This document shows positions 60,410 to 64,000 of a DNA stretch of 64,000 nt, one piece after another. Numbering within the stretch: the stretch's first letter is position 1; each line of letters opens with the position of its first letter. The stretch comes from Calamus simplicifolius (taxonomy: Eukaryota; Streptophyta; Magnoliopsida; Arecales; Arecaceae): positions 1,104,422-1,168,421 of the forward strand of contig UESW01003828.1 in assembly GCA_900491605.1 (NCBI GenBank), in the 5' to 3' direction. The notes beneath the pieces were generated by a model that saw only the letters and a program-made list of their open reading frames with translations, was not told the origin of the DNA and did not search any database. Made by a program: the position numbers and the translations under genes.

Positions 60410-60420
60410 TTGTCTTGCAG
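59827..60420 (+). other. Candidate gag-pol intron (copia E)
   Basis: GATGATGAG|GTAAGT at 59826/59827 and TTGTCTTGCAG|GAG at 60420/60421. 594 bp, phase 0. Confidence 0.55.
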
Positions 60421-63400
60421 GAGTGTCTTGCAGCCAAAAGATCAAAATGAAAGTGGTATCTTGATAGCGGCTGCTCAAGGCACATGACGAATGACAAGGA
60501 GCAATTCATCACCCTTGAAGATAAAAGAGGAGGAGTTGTTACATTTGGTGACAATGGCAAAGGTCAAATTATGGGCCTTGGTAAAATTTAAATAACTCCA
60601 TCCACTTTTATTGAGAATGTTTTATATGTTGATGGTTTAAAGCATAATTTAATTAGCATTAGCCAATTATGTGATAAAGGTTTCAAAGTTTTATTTGAAT
60701 CTTGTATTTGCACTGTTTCTAATCCCATTAACAATAGCATTGTATTTATTGGATATAGAAATGATAATACTTAATTGATTTAGACAATTTATCTACTGGT
60801 AATCATTGCTTAGTTGCATAATGCTAATGTAATGAAATTGGATGGTTATGGCATCATAGATTAGGTCATGCAAGCACACACCAATTTCAAAACTAATTAG
60901 AATGGATTTAGTTAAAGGACTTCCAAAGTTAGATTTTGAAAATAACAGAATTTGTGATGCATGTCAATTTGGAAAACAAACTAGAAACTCTTTCAAATCT
61001 AAAAATGGTTTCCACTTCTAGGCTACGCTACTTCACATGGAAACCTACTAGAACCACAAGTCTAGGAGGAAAGAAATATGGTCTTGTGATAGTAGATGAT
61101 TATTCTAGATTCACTTGGGTAAGGATGAGACTTTCTCGATATTTCTGAAATTCTTCAAGAAAGTCACTAATGAGAAAAACAACACCATAGTGTCTCTTAC
61201 ATGGAACAGAATTTGAAAATCATTTATGGCATGGACACCCCAACAAAATGGAGTCGTAGAAAGAAAAAATAGGACTTTAGAAGACATGGCCCGTACCATG
61301 CTATGTGAAAGCCAACTCCCAAAGTACTTCTGGGCGGAAGCTATAAACACAGCATGTTACATCCTTAATAGAGCTTTAATTAGGCCAATTCTTAAAAAGA
61401 CTCCCTATGAACTATGGCATAATAGAAAACCAAACATTAGTTATTTTCATGCATTTGGTTGTAGATGTTTCATTCATAATAATGGTAAGGACAACTTAGG
61501 AAAATTTGATGCAAAATCTGATGAAGGCATATTCTTAGGATATTCAACAACTAGTAAAGCCTATAGAGTATTTAACAAGAGGAACTTAATAGTAGAAGAA
61601 TATATTCATGTAGTTTTTGATGAGTCATTAACATCAAGTTCAGAAAAAATTGATGATGAAGAAGATACAAATTTGCTAGAAAAAAATATTAAAAAATTAA
61701 ATATATGTATCTTCAAACCATGAACAAGAAGCTAAAGATGATGATTCTTCTAGGGTTGATGTTATTGATACTAATCATAATGATATAGATCTTCCTAGAG
61801 ATTGGAGATATGCCTATGGTCATCCAAGAGAATTAATTATAGGTGATCCATCTCAAGGAGTAAGAACTAGATCATCTATGAGAAATATCAATAATCATCT
61901 TGCATTTGTATCTCAAATTGAACCTAAAACTATCGAAGAAGTCAAAAAAGATAGTAACTGGATGCTAGCTATGCCAGAAGAATTAAATCAATTCACTAGG
62001 AATAATGTATGGTCCTTAGTTGATAGACCTAAAGGTCACTCAGTTATAGGATCTAAATGGGTATTTAGAAATAAATTAGATGAAAATGGCATAGTAATTA
62101 GAAATAAACCTAGATTAGTTGCAAAAGGATATAATCAAGAAGAAGGAATTGATTTTGATGAAACCTTTGCACCTGTAGCTAGATTAGAAGCAATTAGACT
62201 ATTACTTGCATTTGCATGTCATATGAATATCAATTTATTTCAAATGGATATTAAAAGTACATTTTTAAATGGTTTTATAAATGAAAAAGGTTTTGTAGAA
62301 CAATCACCTGATTTTGAAGATCATGAATTTCCAAATCATGTTTTTAAATTACACAAAGCACTTTATGGTTTAAAACAAGCACCTAGAGCTTGGTATGATA
62401 GATTGAGCAAATTTATAATTGAAAATGATTTTTCTAGAGGAAATGTTGATAAAACCTTATTTTTGAAAAGAAAAGATAAAGATCTATTAGTAGTACAAAT
62501 ATATGTAGATGATATTGTATTCGGTGCTACTAACAATCTTCTGTATCAAGAATTTGCTAAGTTAATGCAGGGTGAGTTTGAGATGAGCATGATGGGAGAA
62601 CTCAATTTCTTCCTAGGACTTCAAATCAAACAAAGTAAAGAGGGGATTTTCATCAACCAAACAAAGTACACAAAGAAATTCTCAAGAAGTTTAGAATGGA
62701 ATCAATCATACCCCTTGGAACACCTATGAATCCTTCATGCAAATTGGATAAAGATGAAGATGGTAAGAAAGTTGATCAAAAGCATTATAGAGGTATGATC
62801 GGATCTCTACTTTACTTAACAGCAAGTAGACCAGATATTATGTTTGCTGTCTGTCTATATGTTAGATTTCAGTTAGAACCTAAAAAATCTCACTTAATTG
62901 CTGTAAAAAAATTACTTAGATATTTAAGTGAAACTTAAAATGTAGGATTATAGTATTCTAGAGACTCAACACTGAATTTAATTGCTTATTCAGATCCCGA
63001 CTATGCTGGATTTAAATTAGATAGAAAAATTACAAGTGGTGCATGTCAATTTTTAGGAAGTAACTTAATCTCTTGGTTTAGCAAAAAGCAAAATTCGGTT
63101 GCACTATTTACTGCTGAGGTTGAATATGTTGTAGCTAGAAGTTGCTGTGCTCAAATCCTTTGGATTAAGTGACAACTTGAAGATTATGGCATAACACTTG
63201 ATAAAACTCCTATTAGATATGATAATACAAGTGCAATCAATTTAACTAAAAATCCTATACAACATTCAAGAACTAAACATATTGAAATTAGATATCACTT
63301 TATTAGAGAATATGTAGCTAATGGTGACATTTGTCTTGATTATGTTTGTACTAATGAACAATTGGCTGACATATTTACAAAACCTTTAAGTGAAGAGAGA

Positions 63401-63448
63401 TTTTGTTATCTTAGAGGAGAGTTAGGGATTTGTGATCTATTGGAATGA
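60421..63448 (+). pseudogene. Copia E pol, heavily deleted in integrase
   Basis: Protease WYLDSGCSRHMTNDKEQF (about 60454), followed by stops near 60590. Between 60770 and 61225 several short deletions damage the GAG-pre-integrase and integrase core (only EIGWLWHHRLGHAS, CMQ-FGKQTRNSF and VDDYSRFTW fragments remain). From 61226 the integrase end is open (PQQNGVVERKNRT, AFGCRCFIHN). RT is open from 61878 to about 62690, with FQMDIKSTFLNGFINEKGF and YVDDIVFGATNN intact. RNase H (63000-63448) has SDPDYAGFKLD and AEVEY in place of AEAEY, with TAA/TAG stops near 62936 and 62953. Confidence 0.92.
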
Positions 63449-63937
63449 TTTTAAAACCCTTAAGATTAACTATATATAATTCATTCAATTTTCTTGAAAA
63501 ATCTTTCATGGTTCTAAGGACAATTCATCTAGATATTTGAACCATTTGATTCTCTACATTCCAAGGATTTTATCCAAAATCTATTGATTTTCTTTTGACA
63601 AGTTTCAGATCTTTGAAACTCTCTTTATTTTTCTGAAACTGTCAGTGGAGTCGACACCCCTATTAGTGGAGTCGACACCTCGTCTGTGTCGCTCTCGTCT
63701 GAGACCTTGGAGCCAACATCCGCTTTAGCGGAGCCGACTCCAGTTCGAGCGCTAACTGTGTTAGAGACTTGGAGTCGACATCCGACTTTGCAGGAGTCGA
63801 CACCTTGTGGACCCATTTTGCTATATTAGGGCAGAGTCGACACCCTTTTGGCCCTATTCACTCTCCATCTTTTCCAAAATCCTCTCTAAGCCTCCCTAAA
63901 CCAAAAATCTCTCAAATCTACTATTGCCTAGGTCTCA
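63449..63937 (+). promoter_or_regulatory. Pol-to-extra-ORF spacer with motif array (copia E)
   Basis: 489 bp. A T-rich run ends CTGTCAG at 63645. Seven GGAGTCGACACC-like motifs lie at 63646-63842, at the same relative places as in D, then a CT-rich leader. Confidence 0.58.
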
Positions 63938-64000
63938 ATGGTACCTAAGCATAGGGGATCAATTTTTGGAGCTCCCGTGGCAACGAGGAAGCGGACCATG
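63938..64000 (+). CDS. Extra ORF of copia E, first 21 codons
   Basis: ATG at 63938 gives MVPKHRGSIFGAPVATRKRT, collinear with the starts of the A, C and D extra ORFs. The rest is outside the window, so integrity is unknown. Confidence 0.75.
   Translation, partial: MVPKHRGSIFGAPVATRKRTM

Larger units (their letters stand above)
36674..64000 (+). mobile_element. Copia E: Sirevirus-like element, split by copia C, 3' end outside window
   Basis: The first 44 bp of its 5' LTR are at 36674-36717. Copia C occupies 36718-57490, and E resumes after the duplicated ATGAG at 57496 through LTR, gag, pol, spacer and the first codons of the extra ORF at 63938. It belongs to the same subfamily as C by LTR sequence. 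It sits in the gypsy F protease, with expected duplication TAGTC (36669-36673), whose partner is outside. A deletion removed the LTR end, primer site and gag start, so it cannot transpose. Confidence 0.9.

Overview
The window is plant nuclear DNA made almost entirely of transposable elements. I found no host protein-coding, rRNA or tRNA gene. Low GC, Ty1/copia and Ty3/gypsy elements with initiator-methionine tRNA primer sites, a CACTA transposon and deep nesting all indicate a repeat-rich angiosperm. A monocot (possibly a palm) is a guess; no host gene is present to confirm it.

Left block (1-24190). A Tat-type Ty3/gypsy element on + (7545-13159 and 22968-24190) carries two copia insertions. 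Copia A (-, 1-7544, running off the left edge) interrupts its RNase H. Copia B (+, 13160-22967, duplication AAGGC) landed 21 bp upstream of the start codon of an antisense accessory gene. The gypsy keeps RNase H, integrase, about 15 copies of a 75-bp tandem repeat, and the antisense gene with two recognisable introns.

Middle block (24191-32934). Spacer, then an old CACTA (En/Spm) transposon on - (about 25535-31530) with a duplicated N-terminal exon, then more spacer.

Right block (32935-64000). A four-deep nest: gypsy F (+) contains copia E (+), whose 5' LTR contains copia C (-), whose integrase contains copia D (+). Target-site duplications are ATGAG for C and GGAAG for D. E runs off the right edge.

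Copia A, C, D and E form one Sirevirus-like (SIRE/Maximus) family in two subfamilies, A/D and C/E. They share a long Gag with two zinc knuckles around a coiled coil; a conserved 592-599 bp stretch bounded by splice consensus that would fuse Gag to Pol in phase 0; an extra ORF of about 450 codons between pol and the 3' LTR; arrays of a 12-bp palindrome-like motif both in LTR U3 and just before the extra ORF; repeated polypurine tracts; and three consecutive hairpins near the LTR 3' end. Every copy carries frameshifts or stops, so none looks autonomous, but the shared architecture is the most interesting content here.
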